This document shows positions 22,483-23,341 of a stretch of 23,341 nucleotides of DNA, piece after piece. The stretch comes from Pullilachnospira_A gallistercoris. GTDB taxonomy: Bacteria > Bacillota > Clostridia > Lachnospirales > Lachnospiraceae. A program made the translations under genes and the position numbers. The notes below the pieces were generated by a model. It saw only the letters and a program-made list of their open reading frames with translations, made no database searches and was not told where the DNA came from. Within the stretch, counting starts at the first letter, position 1, and the number at the start of each line of letters is the position of its first letter. The stretch is taken from positions 1-23,341 of the forward strand of contig DVHM01000024.1 in assembly GCA_018712125.1 (NCBI GenBank), written 5' to 3'.

Positions 22483-23054
22483 TATCCCAGGGTGTGTTCC
22501 AGCAAAATTTTAACACCTAAAATCACAAGGATCAGGCCTCCCGCGAACTCCGCCTTGGATTTGAATTTGCTTCCAAAAATATTTCCCACAAAAACGCCGG
22601 CTCCGGCAATGAAGAAGGTGAGAACGCCGATGATGGCAATATCCAGCCAGATGTTGGTCTCCATAAAGGACAGGGTTACCCCCACCGCCAGAGCGTCGAT
22701 ACTGGTGGCGATGGAGAGCATGACCAGTTCCTTCATCTCCAGCGGCGGATCCATCTGCTCGATCTCCACCGTCTCATCCCGCTCCTTTATGGCATCATAG
22801 ATCATCTTTCCGCCGATGTATCCCAGCAGCACAAAGGCAACCCAGTGATCCAGCGCTGATATGCTGTCCGCGAACTGCCGCCCCAGAAGCCACCCCAAAA
22901 GCGGCATCAGCCCCTGAAATCCGCCGAAAAACAGCGCGATCAGAAAGCACTGCCTCATATTGACTTTGCGCATGGCCAGCCCCTTGCACACTGCCACGGC
23001 AAAAGCATCCATTGCCAATCCGACTCCCATCAGAACAATCTCGATAACTCCCAT
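22479..23054 (-). CDS. mntP: Manganese efflux pump MntP
   Basis: A 191-residue membrane protein with six predicted helices in two similar halves, which exports Mn(II) across the cytoplasmic membrane. The conserved charged residues of the pump are visible: Asp16 in GLAMDAFAVAVCKG and Asp120 in ATSIDALAVGVTLSF. A central acidic cytoplasmic loop spans about 88-108. The start at 23054 has GAGGAAAAG directly upstream; the in-frame extension above it lies in the riboswitch leader. Control by a manganese riboswitch at 23133-23257 fits the function well. It may read through into the zinc-ribbon gene, as no strong terminator follows. Confidence 0.95.
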   Translation of the reverse strand: MGVIEIVLMGVGLAMDAFAVAVCKGLAMRKVNMRQCFLIALFFGGFQGLMPLLGWLLGRQFADSISALDHWVAFVLLGYIGGKMIYDAIKERDETVEIEQMDPPLEMKELVMLSIATSIDALAVGVTLSFMETNIWLDIAIIGVLTFFIAGAGVFVGNIFGSKFKSKAEFAGGLILVILGVKILLEHTLGY

Positions 23055-23132
23055 ACTTTTCCTCTTTCCTTTTCTTATGTTTTTCCCGGGAGCATCGGCA
23101 CTTTTTTGAACAGCACGGCTTTTGCGCCATAC

Positions 23133-23179
23133 AAAAAGACCCATGTATAGACTTCTGCCACAAAGTTTATACATGAGTC
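23133..23179 (-). terminator. Intrinsic terminator of the mntP riboswitch
   Basis: On the minus strand a 17-bp stem (GACTCATGTATAAACTT with AAGTCTATACATGGGTC, one G-T pair and one mismatch) closes an 8-base loop and is followed by TTTTT. It lies about 80 bases before the mntP start codon, so its formation would stop transcription before the gene. Its 5' arm shares CTCATG (23172-23177) with the closing stem of the aptamer. Confidence 0.85.
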
Positions 23180-23257
23180 TCACATTTTAAGGTTTGCCAG
23201 GTCAAACGACCAGCCTGTTGACAAACCACACTCTCGTGCCTGCTACTCCCTCACGGT
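23133..23257 (-). ncRNA. yybP-ykoY-type manganese riboswitch in the mntP leader
   Basis: The aptamer spans about 23172-23255 on the minus strand. The conserved loop element GGGAGTAGC follows the 5' arm CGTGAG of the closing helix, and the 3' arm CTCATG follows GTGAGA, the same arrangement as in known yybP-ykoY RNAs. Between them are a GCAC-GAGA-GTGT hairpin and a longer arm closed by GGTTTG/CAAACC. The 3' arm of the closing helix is also the 5' arm of the terminator, so manganese binding should block termination and switch mntP on. The class is assigned from motif, structure and the manganese exporter downstream; no covariance search was run. Confidence 0.82.
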
Positions 23258-23263
23258 CTCTTA

Positions 23264-23292
23264 AATATAACGGACTTGGAAAAGTTTGTCAA
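23264..23292 (-). promoter_or_regulatory. Sigma-A promoter of mntP
   Basis: On the minus strand a perfect -35 TTGACA (23287-23292) and a -10 TATATT (23264-23269) are exactly 17 bp apart. Transcription should start near 23257, giving a leader of about 200 nt that contains the whole riboswitch. Confidence 0.85.
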
Positions 23293-23341
23293 CATTCATT
23301 TGTATACAATCTTACAGAACTTCTTCTTCCCCTTCTTCAGC

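Noticed and set aside
20229..22520. 763-codon plus-strand open frame opposite metG
   Set aside because: It mirrors the codon usage of metG and the zinc-ribbon gene; no start signal and no recognisable domain.
23312..23341. Possible C-terminal end of another minus-strand gene (AEEGEEEVL then stop)
   Set aside because: Only nine codons are visible, and a second minus-strand frame (LKKGKKKFCKIVYK, stop at 23296) is also open, so neither can be supported.
1..23341. CRISPR array, tRNA, rRNA, transposase, integrase or defence genes
   Set aside because: I saw no regular spaced repeats, no RNA gene signatures and no mobile or defence protein motifs on either strand.

Overview
The window looks like chromosomal DNA of an anaerobic, spore-forming member of the Clostridia (Lachnospiraceae-like). 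The reasons are a spoIID-spoIIQ pair, a desulfoferrodoxin-type superoxide reductase, a clostridial DUF3783 gene after the ATP synthase operon, strong AGGAGG-type ribosome binding sites, and sigma-A promoters with near-consensus hexamers and mostly 17-bp spacers. The content is mainly core metabolism. I found no phage, transposon, CRISPR array, rRNA or tRNA, and no convincing new multi-gene system. The unusual signals are mostly regulatory.

Layout. 1-501: 3' part of a TetR-family regulator, convergent with a GH2 beta-galactosidase (524-3532, minus). 3740-4249: ferritin, with its own terminator and a palindrome near its transcription start. 4403-11078: complete minus-strand F1Fo ATP synthase operon atpBEFHAGDC, followed by a translationally coupled DUF3783 gene and a terminator. 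11079-11386: divergent control region with the atp promoter, a candidate Pho box and the pit promoter. 11387-13101: low-affinity phosphate transporter and a DUF47/PhoU-like partner. 13085-13351: GIY-YIG protein whose 3' end overlaps DUF47. 13544-16134 (minus): rsmA, spoIID and spoIIQ, in transcription order. 16262-16672: cytidine deaminase. 16706-17086: orphan BlaI/MecI-like repressor with an operator-like repeat over its promoter, divergent from an AIM24-family gene (17278-17961). 18095-18469: superoxide reductase. 18625-22418 (minus): zinc-ribbon protein, metG, tatD and a HAD phosphatase, in transcription order. 22479-23054: MntP manganese exporter, behind a yybP-ykoY-type manganese riboswitch with a visible terminator switch.

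How the genes fit together. ATP synthase and phosphate uptake are transcribed divergently from one 308-bp region. Ferritin, superoxide reductase and MntP form a scattered metal and oxidative-stress theme suited to an anaerobe. SpoIID and SpoIIQ act in forespore engulfment. The SpoIIQ homologue appears to have lost the zinc ligands of its LytM domain. The c subunit of the ATP synthase lacks the known sodium-binding residues, which suggests proton coupling.
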